DNA from: CAZFER01 sp964517495
Lineage (GTDB): Bacteria; Hinthialibacterota; Hinthialibacteria; Hinthialibacterales; Hinthialibacteraceae
NCBI GenBank assembly: GCA_964517495.1
Contig: CAZFER010000018.1
Location: 1-64,000, forward strand
Direction: 5' to 3'
Length of the DNA stretch: 64,000 nucleotides
The notes under the pieces are model-generated. The model searched no databases, was not told where the DNA came from, and worked only from the letters and a program-made list of their open reading frames with translations. The position numbers and the translations under genes were made by a program. Shown piece by piece: positions 52,294 through 61,280 of this stretch; the first letter of the stretch is position 1, and the number at the start of each line of letters is the position of its first letter.

Positions 52294-53934
52294 TTATGTG
52301 TAAGGTGGTTTTGTGGTTAAGCGGGGATCATCAACATGAATGCCGATTGTGAAATGATAAAGGCTTTGAAATTGCTGATCCTTCAGCCCGAATACATCAT
52401 GGACTGGATCATCAAAAAAGCAACCGATCCCGGTGGAACGGGCTTCAGCCGCCTCGGCTTCCAAATACAACACCTGACCGATTATTCCTGCTTCCCAGAA
52501 GAGATTCCGGTAAAACCATGCCCCATATTGTTTAATTGTTTCAGAATAGTTCGCGATCATTCCAAGGCTGAAAAAACTTTCTCCAGCGATAGCTTGCATG
52601 CAACTTATGCTGGTTGCCAGTTCAGTGCAGTTACCCTCTTTTAATAGATAAAAAGGCAGATAGGGAGGAATGTTATCCGGCCGTTTCCATATAAATGAAT
52701 CATCCATTGCATCGCGTAATCGTTGCTCATGTTGTGGGTGACGTACCAGCACATGGATTCCTGGAGACAAGCCGTGAACACGATGCACAAACAGGGCTAA
52801 ATGAATACTGGGAGGCCAAAACAACACATCCCAGGGGCAGCGTGCACGGGGAAGCACACTATCGATGATGCGGATAAACCGGTCCAAGGTTATGTAGGAT
52901 TGTCCATCAAAATCCACCGCACTGCGCCGCTGTAACAAAATGCGGCGCGATTCCAAATGCGTGCGCTTTTCAAAATGTTGCTCAGGGAATACGTATTCGT
53001 TTTCCAAAAGAGTTTGTGGCAATCCAGGGAAACGGCTTGTTTCTGCCGCTTCGTCGATGACCTCCCAAGGGAAATGATCCACACTCAAAGTATTGGCCTT
53101 GCCAAACCACTTTGCGTGCCGCATTGACTCAGGAATGTTGTCTTTTGGTGGTAGATTGATGAGCTGTTCATCGCAGGCTGGCCTTACCAAGGCAAGCAAT
53201 TCAGGCTCTTCTTTTTCGTGTTGATGAAATTCATCAACACGATCCAATCCCAAAAGCGAAGCCATCTGTTGGCTGGACCATGAAAATAGCCAATCAAGCC
53301 GCCAACCCAATTGAGCAGCAGCGATTCGCAATGCAGCTAAAGCATGACCGGTGTCATGTTGACAATAGCGGAAGGCTCGCTCGCCATATTTCCATGATTC
53401 ACGCCAATGGATCGTACTTAAGCCCACTAAAAATGAATTCTTTGGAAGGTTATGAAAAAGGGATTGCCATAATTCAGTCGGAATTACAGCGCGTTTTTCT
53501 AACAGATGGTTTTCGGATACATAATGAAACACACCTGCGTCTTCACTTAATCCCTTTAGTGGTCCACAGACGGCGTATCCTTCTGTAGGATGCAGATTTC
53601 CGCTGGATGGATTGACGCGCAGTGCCCATCGTGCGCTGCGATATTTCTTCCAGGCGGATAAACCGAGTGAATAACGGAAGAAGCCGGAGAGGGTATCAAT
53701 GGTTAATGGTTGAGCCGGTAGGGGAGGGGGGCTGAATATGTCATCAAAGGCAACCGGTTGGTGGGGCACATTGATCTTAAGAGAGATTTTTTCGGCGCCT
53801 TCATAATAGCGAAAAGGATTGGGCTGGCTTTCCCAATCCAAGTATCCTAACGATCGGGCAAGATGATAATAACCGTGTTTGGTTCGCTGATGATAGTCAA
53901 AGATGCGTGAAATGGATGTTTGATTATTAACCAT
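52294..53934 (-). CDS. Tandem SagB/ThcOx-like nitroreductase, 546 aa
   Basis: Two nitroreductase-fold halves. Residues about 60-265 carry RYSLGLSAWKKYRSARWALR VNPSSGNLHPTEGY, the FMN-contacting 'R..PSSGNLHP(T/A)E' block, and HALAALRIAAAQLGW. Residues about 330-535 carry ESRRILLQRRSAVDFDGQSY (the R.S....), then GNCTELATSISCMQAIAGES and AGIIGQVLYLEAEAAEARST. Such double proteins are annotated as SagB-type dehydrogenases; in azole-peptide clusters SagB oxidises azolines, but no cyclodehydratase is near. It overlaps the membrane protein gene by 8 bases, with two micropeptide genes upstream. Confidence 0.85.
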   Translation of the reverse strand: MVNNQTSISRIFDYHQRTKHGYYHLARSLGYLDWESQPNPFRYYEGAEKISLKINVPHQPVAFDDIFSPPPLPAQPLTIDTLSGFFRYSLGLSAWKKYRSARWALRVNPSSGNLHPTEGYAVCGPLKGLSEDAGVFHYVSENHLLEKRAVIPTELWQSLFHNLPKNSFLVGLSTIHWRESWKYGERAFRYCQHDTGHALAALRIAAAQLGWRLDWLFSWSSQQMASLLGLDRVDEFHQHEKEEPELLALVRPACDEQLINLPPKDNIPESMRHAKWFGKANTLSVDHFPWEVIDEAAETSRFPGLPQTLLENEYVFPEQHFEKRTHLESRRILLQRRSAVDFDGQSYITLDRFIRIIDSVLPRARCPWDVLFWPPSIHLALFVHRVHGLSPGIHVLVRHPQHEQRLRDAMDDSFIWKRPDNIPPYLPFYLLKEGNCTELATSISCMQAIAGESFFSLGMIANYSETIKQYGAWFYRNLFWEAGIIGQVLYLEAEAAEARSTGIGCFFDDPVHDVFGLKDQQFQSLYHFTIGIHVDDPRLTTKPPYT

Positions 53935-54643
53935 AAAAAGAATGATCTAACGTATCCTGATCGATTTTGTCTTTCGGGCGAATTAACATCCAGCATAACA
54001 GTACGGTCACCCAAATAAAACCCGCGGCCAGGTCGAGGGGATAAACTGCCAGCAAGGTTATAAAAAAGAACACCAAAAAAGGCCAGAATGCGCGCCCTCT
54101 TTCTGTAGCATCCTGACATACCCATACCATGCTAAAAAAGTAAAGGAAAATCAATACCACCACAAGTATTCCCTCTCCAAACTCCCACATGGCACCTAAT
54201 CCACTGGATTTAATGACAAAATAAAGGCTCATGGTTAATATAATAGATGAGACAAAAATAATGGCCTTGTTTGGAAACGCCTGAAATTTCTCCATGATCT
54301 TGAATGCCATTCGAATCAGCCAAGCGAAAAACAGGATTGACAAAAGACCGATTAAAAAATCAAGGATACCCTGTGGCCCTCTTATCATACACAAAAAGGT
54401 CAATGCGATGGATAAAACCATTAAGCCAATGCAGGTGACCAAATAGTTGGGAGGAAGATCAAGCAGGACAAAAAATTTGTAGATAAGGTACCCCACAAAT
54501 AAAACCGCCCCGATCCCCAAAAACACATAAAGAAAAGGGAGAAATATTCCCGGCCCGTATTCTGCAATTGGGTTAAACAAACTCATACTGAGCAGTAAGA
54601 GTGCGATTAAAATGAGCATGCGGGTTGGATTGGAATTGGCCAT
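53927..54643 (-). CDS. Polytopic membrane protein, 238 aa
   Basis: Seven to eight hydrophobic segments cover nearly the whole chain. The segment FFSMVWVCQDATERGRAFWPF carries a D-A-x-x-R-G motif before a Trp, seen in many small bacterial membrane proteins with a cytoplasmic 'DAxxRG' turn. No family with known function recognised. The 3' end overlaps the SagB-like gene by 8 bases, so the two are translationally coupled. Confidence 0.75.
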   Translation of the reverse strand: MANSNPTRMLILIALLLLSMSLFNPIAEYGPGIFLPFLYVFLGIGAVLFVGYLIYKFFVLLDLPPNYLVTCIGLMVLSIALTFLCMIRGPQGILDFLIGLLSILFFAWLIRMAFKIMEKFQAFPNKAIIFVSSIILTMSLYFVIKSSGLGAMWEFGEGILVVVLIFLYFFSMVWVCQDATERGRAFWPFLVFFFITLLAVYPLDLAAGFIWVTVLLCWMLIRPKDKIDQDTLDHSFYG

Positions 54644-54686
54644 TGAGAACCCTTAAACTGTTTTAGATTATATTATAGCAGTAATT

Positions 54687-54770
54687 TTACTTCATACTGA
54701 AAAACACCACTAACAGTAAAAGCAAGAAAACTACGACGACTCCGATACCGACTAAACCAAATGACATCAT
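54687..54770 (-). CDS. Single-TM micropeptide, 27 aa
   Basis: MMSFGLVGIGVVVV then a run of leucines and valines, ending in FFSMK. It is almost entirely one membrane span with a basic last residue. AGGAG lies eight bases before the first ATG (AAGGAGTTAAATTA ATG), a strong site for a gene this small. It lies 43 bases upstream of the polytopic membrane protein gene, on the same strand. It may be a subunit or regulator of that protein (inference). Confidence 0.6.
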   Translation of the reverse strand: MMSFGLVGIGVVVVFLLLLLVVFFSMK

Positions 54771-54817
54771 TAATTTAACTCCTTGGAAAAAAATTTGGAC
54801 TATAACGCAAAAGCCCT

Positions 54818-54886
54818 TTATCTTGTCGCAAAAATAACAATCATTAATAGCAATAACACCACCACAATGGTAGTCAGCCAACTCAT
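54818..54886 (-). CDS. Single-TM micropeptide, 22 aa
   Basis: MSWLTTIVVVLLLLM then IVIFATR and TAA at 54818-54820. It is a complete one-span membrane peptide with a basic C-terminus, read on the minus strand from ATG 54886. GGAAAG lies nine bases upstream as a moderate Shine-Dalgarno. It is in tandem with the 27-residue micropeptide (47-base gap). Its size makes chance occurrence possible, but the two similar tandem peptides support each other. Confidence 0.5.
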   Translation of the reverse strand: MSWLTTIVVVLLLLMIVIFATR

Positions 54887-55004
54887 AATTATTCTTTCCA
54901 ATCTGTTTTAATACTCTATGAAAAGGTTCTCCCGTTCATGAGCAATGTTTGTGTGTCTCATTTATTAGTTTAAACGATGGTGAACGATTTAGATAACGCT
55001 TGGC

Positions 55005-56453
55005 TTAACGAAAACGGAAGGAATATATATTCGCATCCTTTAAGACAAAGCGTACACGCACTGGTTTTCCTTCCAATGCTTCGAGGTTTGACTTGCCACC
55101 CCAACGCACACGGCGCTCGATTTGGTCACCGATGATTTCATCACAATCCTGCAGCGTATAGCCTTCCATGGCATCTCCATTTTCGTTTTGTAATTCCACC
55201 CAAATGCTGCCAGCTGCTGAGGTGGACATGTTGATCACCAATTCATTTCCATCAAATTGCAGTGGTTTGGTGATGGCTTCGCCTCCCTGATAATCGGCAT
55301 GGAGCGAAACGAAGCCGTCAGTGCGCAATGTTAAGCGTTGCAGGTATTGTTCAGGCTGGCCATAGCGGCGCTGGATATAGAGTGACATTTCACCCTTGCC
55401 GGTGGGCACCACACCACAGGCGGTGTAATTGGTGCGTGACGACCAGTTGGCGGCTCCCAATCCGGGCCGCACAAACGCTTCCATGAAGGTACGCATATAC
55501 CGGTTACCGCCGCGGCTGCTCATCAACACAGTGTCTGAGCAATCCCCCGAATAGGCGGATTCACCGCCTAAGTTTTTAAACTCTTCGGAGGTCAACACAC
55601 GCCGTCCCGGCATAAAGCGTGCTGGGGTGGCGATATAAATATGCGGAGCGCGAAAGTAAGGCTGGGTTTGGTTTGTGTAAAGATGCTCGCGGGGTGTATC
55701 GCCAAAATCCATTTCGACGGGAGGTGTCCAATTAACAAAGTCTTTGGAGGTCGTCCGGCTGATTGAACGCACTCCCTGGGTCCATGTACGGAGATAACAA
55801 ACATAGCATTTTTCTGCTTCTGACCAAAAGGCGACGTTTTGTGAATCGAAGGCGCCTTTGGTAATGACAGCTTCATTCTGCAAAGGTTTCCAACGGATAC
55901 CATCAGCGGATACGAACGCATGCAGGCCGGTTTTGCCCGTCCCTGCCAGGGCTTTATAGCGTTCATCTTCGGGGGCCGCTGGATTGTGATCCAAGAAGGG
56001 ACAGAAATTATGTGAAAAAGGAGGCAGATCTTTTAAAATGACATTATTTTGGTGGGTGTCGTTTACCTCATATTGATCCAGATCCGGCTTTTCCCAATGG
56101 ATTCCATCTTCGCTTTCCGCATAGCAAGTAACTTCATTGCGGCTGCCATCCGCTCCCGACTTCGGCAAGCCCCGATAGTACATGCGATAGTGATCGTCAT
56201 CCTTAAACACGGTCACATATCCGCAATACCGCCCTTCCCAGGGCAGGTCAAAGCGAAGCACTGCCTCTCTCGCCACGGGGTGATGCATGCGCAATTCGGC
56301 ACCTTTAAGAGTATCAATAAGAGTATCATCAACAAATAATTCCAAGCGGGAACCGATGTTGAACGCATCCCCTATCACGGGGACAACGAAAGTTGTGATG
56401 AGGCCTAAAAGAATAAATAGATCTTTCATGATCGAGAAGCATTTGGATTTCAT
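55005..56453 (-). CDS. Exported five-bladed-propeller glycoside hydrolase-like protein, 482 aa
   Basis: A signal peptide (to about residue 28) is followed by RLELFVDDTLIDTLKGAELRMHHP (family-typical opening, written from about 36) and blades with FKDDDHYRMYYRG, ESEDGIHWEKPDL, VSADGIRWKPLQ, KDFVNWTPPVEMD and MSSRGGNRYMRTFMEAF. This is the GH43/GH32-like propeller family common in exported form in Planctomycetes-type genomes; the last 110 residues form a jelly roll. Specific catalytic residues cannot be assigned. AAGGAGCC lies five bases before the ATG. It is transcribed alone. Confidence 0.7.
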   Translation of the reverse strand: MKSKCFSIMKDLFILLGLITTFVVPVIGDAFNIGSRLELFVDDTLIDTLKGAELRMHHPVAREAVLRFDLPWEGRYCGYVTVFKDDDHYRMYYRGLPKSGADGSRNEVTCYAESEDGIHWEKPDLDQYEVNDTHQNNVILKDLPPFSHNFCPFLDHNPAAPEDERYKALAGTGKTGLHAFVSADGIRWKPLQNEAVITKGAFDSQNVAFWSEAEKCYVCYLRTWTQGVRSISRTTSKDFVNWTPPVEMDFGDTPREHLYTNQTQPYFRAPHIYIATPARFMPGRRVLTSEEFKNLGGESAYSGDCSDTVLMSSRGGNRYMRTFMEAFVRPGLGAANWSSRTNYTACGVVPTGKGEMSLYIQRRYGQPEQYLQRLTLRTDGFVSLHADYQGGEAITKPLQFDGNELVINMSTSAAGSIWVELQNENGDAMEGYTLQDCDEIIGDQIERRVRWGGKSNLEALEGKPVRVRFVLKDANIYSFRFR

Positions 56454-56585
56454 AATGGCTCCTTTTATATATTAATCTTTGCAGTATAAATAAGTTCATA
56501 TCATATATTGAATCATTTCATTAGGTTTTGAGAGAAAATAGAAGTAAAATTTGGTTTAATCAACATATGATGTGGAGAGAAAATA

Positions 56586-56783
56586 ATGTCATTGCAACCG
56601 AAAACCTCCTTCACTCCAAAAGACTATTTGGAGATGGAGCGTAAAGCTGAATTCAAAAGCGAATATTTCAATGGGGAGATATATCCTATGATGGCAGGAA
56701 GGTTTTATACTTACCTGTTAAACAAAGTTAAATCCCACTTTTCAAAACGCAATCCTTTAATGGAATCCTCTAATTCGATATGA
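56586..56783 (+). pseudogene. Uma2 (DUF820) nuclease-fold remnant
   Basis: TSFTPKDYLEMERKAEFKSE and YFNGEIYPM are the N-terminal signature of Uma2 family proteins (restriction-endonuclease-like fold, usually about 190 residues). After about 38 residues the sequence leaves the family and the frame stops at 65 codons, with the catalytic core missing. GGAGAG precedes the ATG. Uma2 genes are often multicopy in genomes of this kind; this one is a dead fragment. Confidence 0.75.
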
Positions 56784-56857
56784 TACGGGAAAGAAAATCT
56801 GTAGGCGAGCTTTAAGTGAAGCAACGCCTGCTGATATGATATAGGAGACCGCCGATT

Positions 56858-57517
56858 ATGATTACCGCTGCACGCAAGGAACGCAATTTAAAGATTATGA
56901 TGGATACCGGCATTGTTGCCGTGATCCGCGCCAAAAGCAGTGACCAGCTGGTCAATGTGTTTAATGCCCTGGTTGAAGGTGGCGTTAAAGCCATCGAAGT
57001 AACCATGACCACTCCCAATGCCCTGGATGTCATTCATGAGGTCTCCACCCGCATGAAGAATGAGGATGTTGTCATCGGTGTGGGAACCGTGCTTGATTCC
57101 GAAACTGCTCGTGCCGCTATTCTTGCCGGTGCTGAATATGTGGTTTCCCCCACTTTGAATCGCGAGGTGATCGCCATGTGCCGCCGTTACACCGCCGCGG
57201 TTGTTCCTGGCGCATATACCCCCACAGAAATCCTGACAGCGTGGGAAGCAGGTGCCGATATTGTCAAAGTATTTCCAGCTACCAGCCTTGGACCCGGTTA
57301 TTTTAAAGATATACTCGGCCCCCTGCCGCAAGTCCGCTTATCACCCACGGGTGGAGTTAGTTTGGACACCGTAACCGATTTTATCCGCGCTGGCGCCTGC
57401 TGCGTCGCCGTAGGTGGCCATCTGGTGAGTAAAACGGCCCTTGCAGATAACGATTGGAAAAAGATTACCGATACCGCTAAACAGTTCATTCAAAAAATCA
57501 AAGATGCTCGATCATGA
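56858..57517 (+). CDS. eda: KDPG/KHG aldolase, 219 aa
   Basis: Class I aldolase of the Entner-Doudoroff pathway, cleaving 2-keto-3-deoxy-6-phosphogluconate to pyruvate and glyceraldehyde-3-phosphate (and 4-hydroxy-2-oxoglutarate). Features: GIVAVIRAKS, GGVKAIEVTMTTPNAL with the catalytic Glu, VIGVGTVLD, VVPGAYTPTEIL, and the Schiff-base Lys in DIVKVFPATSLGPGY, then RLSPTGGVSLDT. The length is normal. No kinase or dehydratase gene is adjacent, but the enolase-superfamily enzyme at 34455-35573 could supply a keto-deoxy acid (inference). Confidence 0.93.
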   Translation: MITAARKERNLKIMMDTGIVAVIRAKSSDQLVNVFNALVEGGVKAIEVTMTTPNALDVIHEVSTRMKNEDVVIGVGTVLDSETARAAILAGAEYVVSPTLNREVIAMCRRYTAAVVPGAYTPTEILTAWEAGADIVKVFPATSLGPGYFKDILGPLPQVRLSPTGGVSLDTVTDFIRAGACCVAVGGHLVSKTALADNDWKKITDTAKQFIQKIKDARS

Positions 57518-57612
57518 AAAATGATGATTAATCGATAGTTTTCTTGACTTTAAAACAATAATCAATTAAATACATCTTATTTCAATTAAAAAATTTGAAA
57601 TGAGGAAATCAA

Positions 57613-58548
57613 ATGGACCAATATTGTAAAGTGTTTTGCTTTGCCATATTTCATCTTTCCGTTAATTTATATACAAGGCGCCAGAAACTCAGCGCAATTC
57701 AGTGGAACATTGGCTCCCGATCAAAACGCAGGAGACACCCAGGATTTTTCAATTGAGGTAACCGACCTTGGTGAAGGCGTGGCGCAAACCATCACTATTT
57801 TTGCAGAGGGGTATTTGGAATCACCCCGTACAGTTGAAGTGATCGCAGGTCAGACTGTAGATCTGGGCACCCTTGAATATCATGGCTATACCACCACCTA
57901 TACCGTTACTGATTTGACCTGGCGCTTTGATGGCTCACAAATCGGCTTCATGCTCAATGGTCTTTTCCGTCGTATCATCGCTATCCGGGTTACAACGATG
58001 TGGATCAACCTCTATGGGATTTATCTCTCATCGCTGAAGCACCTGCATGGTCACCAAAGGAGGATGTATTCCTCTATCGAAAAATATTGCCCTCCGAACA
58101 AACTGGAATCTACCTGGCTGAAGTTGGTGGAACTGGGGATGGTGAACGTCTCGCAGGGATAAACTATGTGGGTGAGTCGGTCAATGATCCGGCGTGGCTG
58201 CCGGATGGTTCAGGATTCATCTACCTGCGGAATGAAGCCACCGCCCAGAAGTTTAATAACAGCGGAATGGATTTATATCATTACGATTTCAAAAGTAATA
58301 CTCATACTTCCCTTACCTATAATATGAATGAAATTCTTGGTAATCCCAGCGTCTCTCCTGATGGTAAATATATTGTTTTCGAGCGTGTGATTGATAATGG
58401 CGAACAACAGGAATTATGGGTGGTGGATCGTGCCAACACCGCACGCCAGTGGCCTTTGAAACAAGGCGATAAATTCAGCGTCCCGGATTGGAGCCGGGTT
58501 GAACCCACCGTTCCAAATACCAGTGTTAGGGAATGGAATCTATATTAA
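57613..58548 (+). pseudogene. Broken exported TolB-like propeller gene (two frameshifts)
   Basis: GAGGAAATCAA ATG at 57613 starts a frame that shifts near 57640 into QFSGTLAPDQNAGDTQDFSI, an Ig/carboxypeptidase-regulatory-like stretch, then shifts back near 57960 into RYPGYNDVDQPLWDLSLIAE and WD40/TolB-type blades (PAWSPKEDVFLYRKI, PAWLPDGSGFIYLRN, PSVSPDGKYIVFERV), ending at 58548. The two shifts cancel. The blades are fewer than a full propeller. It is either a decayed gene or a gene with two base errors. Confidence 0.6.
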
Positions 58549-58561
58549 CTCAATCATCCAC

Positions 58562-61072
58562 TCATTGACCATATGTGAACATCACACTCGCGTTGGTATT
58601 TTTATCGCTAACGGCGCGTACCCAATAGGCCGAAAAACTTTCAGGAAATTGAGAGGTTTGCGAATCATTTGCAGGCACCTTGAACGAGCGATAATCAACC
58701 CAGATGCCTGAACCATCAATCTCAACCTGGAGCGTAATGGTAACAGATTCATTGGAATGATTGGAGAGGGTGACGGATTTATTATCAAAGCCGGTTATTA
58801 AATAGGGATCGGAGGGTTCCCCTGCTTTGATATCGCTTTTGTGCCACGGTCCACCGGTGCCAACGGGTTTGCCCATTTTCCAAAGATCATCCACCACACC
58901 AGCCCAAAGGGCAACCTTTCCATCATCCGAACGGATGATATGCTCATTATCCCTGGGCGCATCGGCATCCACACCGGTTAAGATCAACAAGCCACGGTAA
59001 CTGCAATAATCCTTTATGCGAAGGTTATGAGTGCAGATCGGGCGAATTTTAGCAAAACCGCCTGCGTTTTGGGCGGGTAATTCATAGAAAATCCCACCGC
59101 AATTAAACAAGTCACGTTCAGTGACCACTTCGCGATCAATCCGTTCAGGGCCAAGCACACCTTCTTGGTCGAGTGCGGAACTTCCTTTGGGCAAGCGCCA
59201 ACGGTTTCCATTGTCATCAACATATATGATAGAGGCGTCATCAACTGACAACACATCTATGGGAACCTGGGTATTGTCCAATGTCCATTGCAACGCTGTT
59301 GTGTCTTCGCTTCGTTTTAGATTAAGTTCACCATCAAGTTCATAAAAATGGGGGTCGGATTTCTTCCCATTGCGAACCTGATAAGCCACATAGGCCAGTT
59401 TTTTTAACTCAGCGCCTCTTACTCGAACCAAGCCAGCTGAATAGTTTTGTGAATGTGGGCCAGTCAGTCCGTCGAAGATGGGATCAGCCTTTGTTTTTCT
59501 TTGATCTGCATTTGAATAAACAAATTGAACCGTCGTTCCCTTGGAATCTCTATCAGTGGATACCCGCAGCCATACGCCATTTTCATTAGGTTCAAAAGGA
59601 TGCCAAGTGGATGAATTGGCAGCAACGGTGATATTGTGAAACTCTTGCCATTTACCATTGCCCTTTTTATCAACTTCAAACATGAATGTCACAGGTTTGC
59701 TTGAATTATGTTCGATATGTACGCTTCGACGATCAAATCCCCCAAAGAGGTAAGGATCAGAAGGGGTATTGGCTTCAACATCATCGTTGGTCCATACGGC
59801 GCCCCGTCCAAGGGGTGGGCCTAGTTCATCAAGGATGGAGGGTTTGGTAAACCAAAGGTTTGAATGCGACTGGCCCGGCGCAGCAAGATTCCCTTTCGCT
59901 TTGCGTTTATTAAGAAACTCACTTTTAGCGGTATCATCACAGCCAAATACCAGTTTTTCACCCCACCTGCAATAGTCTCCAATCACTTTCAAGTAAGTTG
60001 ATCGGGGCTTGATACCAGCAGAATTTTTATACGAAAAAGTTTTGGGGAATCTCCAAAACATGCCATGCATGTTCATGACCATATCTTCCTCGCCAATATC
60101 ACGAAACCGGGGCCATTCAGTGTTCCAACCATGCGCACCGTCATAGGTATGAGAGGCTTTAGGGAGCCTGTAGGTATACCATTCGCCATCATCCAATAAC
60201 ATCAATAGCAATGAACGATGATCCCACCCAATGGCCCAGATTGGATCGGTTTTGGGATTAGGATTACCATAAAGACCACCCGGGCCACGAACATCGGTAA
60301 ATTGATTGCGGCGGATCACCTTCCATTCTTTGCTTTTGCCATCCCATTCCGCCAGACACCCTGAAGGCACATTGGGGTTTCGCCGTGCCTCACTGGAACG
60401 TTCACCGTTGTTGGCATAAATCAAGCGTCCCTGGCCTGAATAAAGTCCTTTGCCATGATAACCCGGCACATTTGCCAGGGGGCCATCGGATTGATATTTA
60501 TTGGGATCATTGCTTTCAGGATCAACCTGATAATCGCGGAACAGTTCAGTCACTTCCAATGTTGCAAGGTCAACTTCGTATATCCCTTCTTCCATGGTGG
60601 CATAGTAAACTTTTCGTTCTGGTTCAAACAAATGCCGGGCGTTGCCCGTTAGTCGGCCAAACATTTTGCTGGGTGGGATGACACGGATATTGCCTTCTCC
60701 ATCAATGATATAAGGACCAATGATCAGTTGGTTGGTCTCCCGGTGAATCATGCGGTTGGCCGGTGTTCCCCCAACGCTATCTTCAAATGTGGTTTTTTCT
60801 AAATCAGGGGTAATATAATAAAGTTTATCCTCTGAGCCTTGGGGAAAGTGAGGCGCATACGTAATAACCCACAGCTTGCCCGCCCAAGGTACAACTGCGC
60901 CCGTACCACATTCAGCATGGGGATTCCAATAGGCCAGATGAGGATAGATCCCACTAATCGAGCGATGAGTGGAATTTTGTGCGCAAGCCATTTTATCATA
61001 AATGCTTATGCTTATGCTGATATAGACAATGAAAAAGGATGTTAATAATCTACAGGTATAAAATCGTGACAT
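58562..61072 (-). CDS. Large exported protein with an internal duplication, 836 aa
   Basis: A signal peptide (about 1-31) is followed by an N-terminal propeller-like region (about 40-330: KLWVITYAPHFPQGSEDKLY, NQLIIGPYIIDGEGNIRVIP, EEGIYEVDLATLEVTELF). Residues 337-521 and 660-836 are two copies of one module: GMFWRFPKTF against GIFYELPAQN, SDPYLFGGFDRRSVHIEHNS against SDPYLITGFDNKSVTLSNHS, and VWLRVSTDRDSKGTTVQFVY against YWVRAVSDKNTNASVMFTYG. Each module ends in a beta-sandwich. I recall this family from Planctomycetes-type genomes, where it has no assigned function. A sugar-binding role is a guess. Confidence 0.7.
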   Translation of the reverse strand: MSRFYTCRLLTSFFIVYISISISIYDKMACAQNSTHRSISGIYPHLAYWNPHAECGTGAVVPWAGKLWVITYAPHFPQGSEDKLYYITPDLEKTTFEDSVGGTPANRMIHRETNQLIIGPYIIDGEGNIRVIPPSKMFGRLTGNARHLFEPERKVYYATMEEGIYEVDLATLEVTELFRDYQVDPESNDPNKYQSDGPLANVPGYHGKGLYSGQGRLIYANNGERSSEARRNPNVPSGCLAEWDGKSKEWKVIRRNQFTDVRGPGGLYGNPNPKTDPIWAIGWDHRSLLLMLLDDGEWYTYRLPKASHTYDGAHGWNTEWPRFRDIGEEDMVMNMHGMFWRFPKTFSYKNSAGIKPRSTYLKVIGDYCRWGEKLVFGCDDTAKSEFLNKRKAKGNLAAPGQSHSNLWFTKPSILDELGPPLGRGAVWTNDDVEANTPSDPYLFGGFDRRSVHIEHNSSKPVTFMFEVDKKGNGKWQEFHNITVAANSSTWHPFEPNENGVWLRVSTDRDSKGTTVQFVYSNADQRKTKADPIFDGLTGPHSQNYSAGLVRVRGAELKKLAYVAYQVRNGKKSDPHFYELDGELNLKRSEDTTALQWTLDNTQVPIDVLSVDDASIIYVDDNGNRWRLPKGSSALDQEGVLGPERIDREVVTERDLFNCGGIFYELPAQNAGGFAKIRPICTHNLRIKDYCSYRGLLILTGVDADAPRDNEHIIRSDDGKVALWAGVVDDLWKMGKPVGTGGPWHKSDIKAGEPSDPYLITGFDNKSVTLSNHSNESVTITLQVEIDGSGIWVDYRSFKVPANDSQTSQFPESFSAYWVRAVSDKNTNASVMFTYGQ

Positions 61073-61280
61073 TGTTTATATAACCTTCATGTTTTTTGCT
61101 GGTTTGAAAATCAAATTCATTGTACGCTCCTTGCCAATTCCAAGAAAGCCATGAAAGGATTAATTCAGTCGGTTATGGCTTATCTCATTCTTGAAGAAAT
61201 AGAAAAACTATCATACGATTCAACAAAAAGAAATAATGGCAAACAATAGAAAATCTTAAATAACCTGAGTTGAGGGAAAG

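Noticed and set aside
52294..53934. A thiazole/oxazole-modified peptide (TOMM) gene cluster
   Set aside because: No YcaO cyclodehydratase and no Cys/Ser/Thr-rich precursor; the nearby micropeptides are plain membrane spans.
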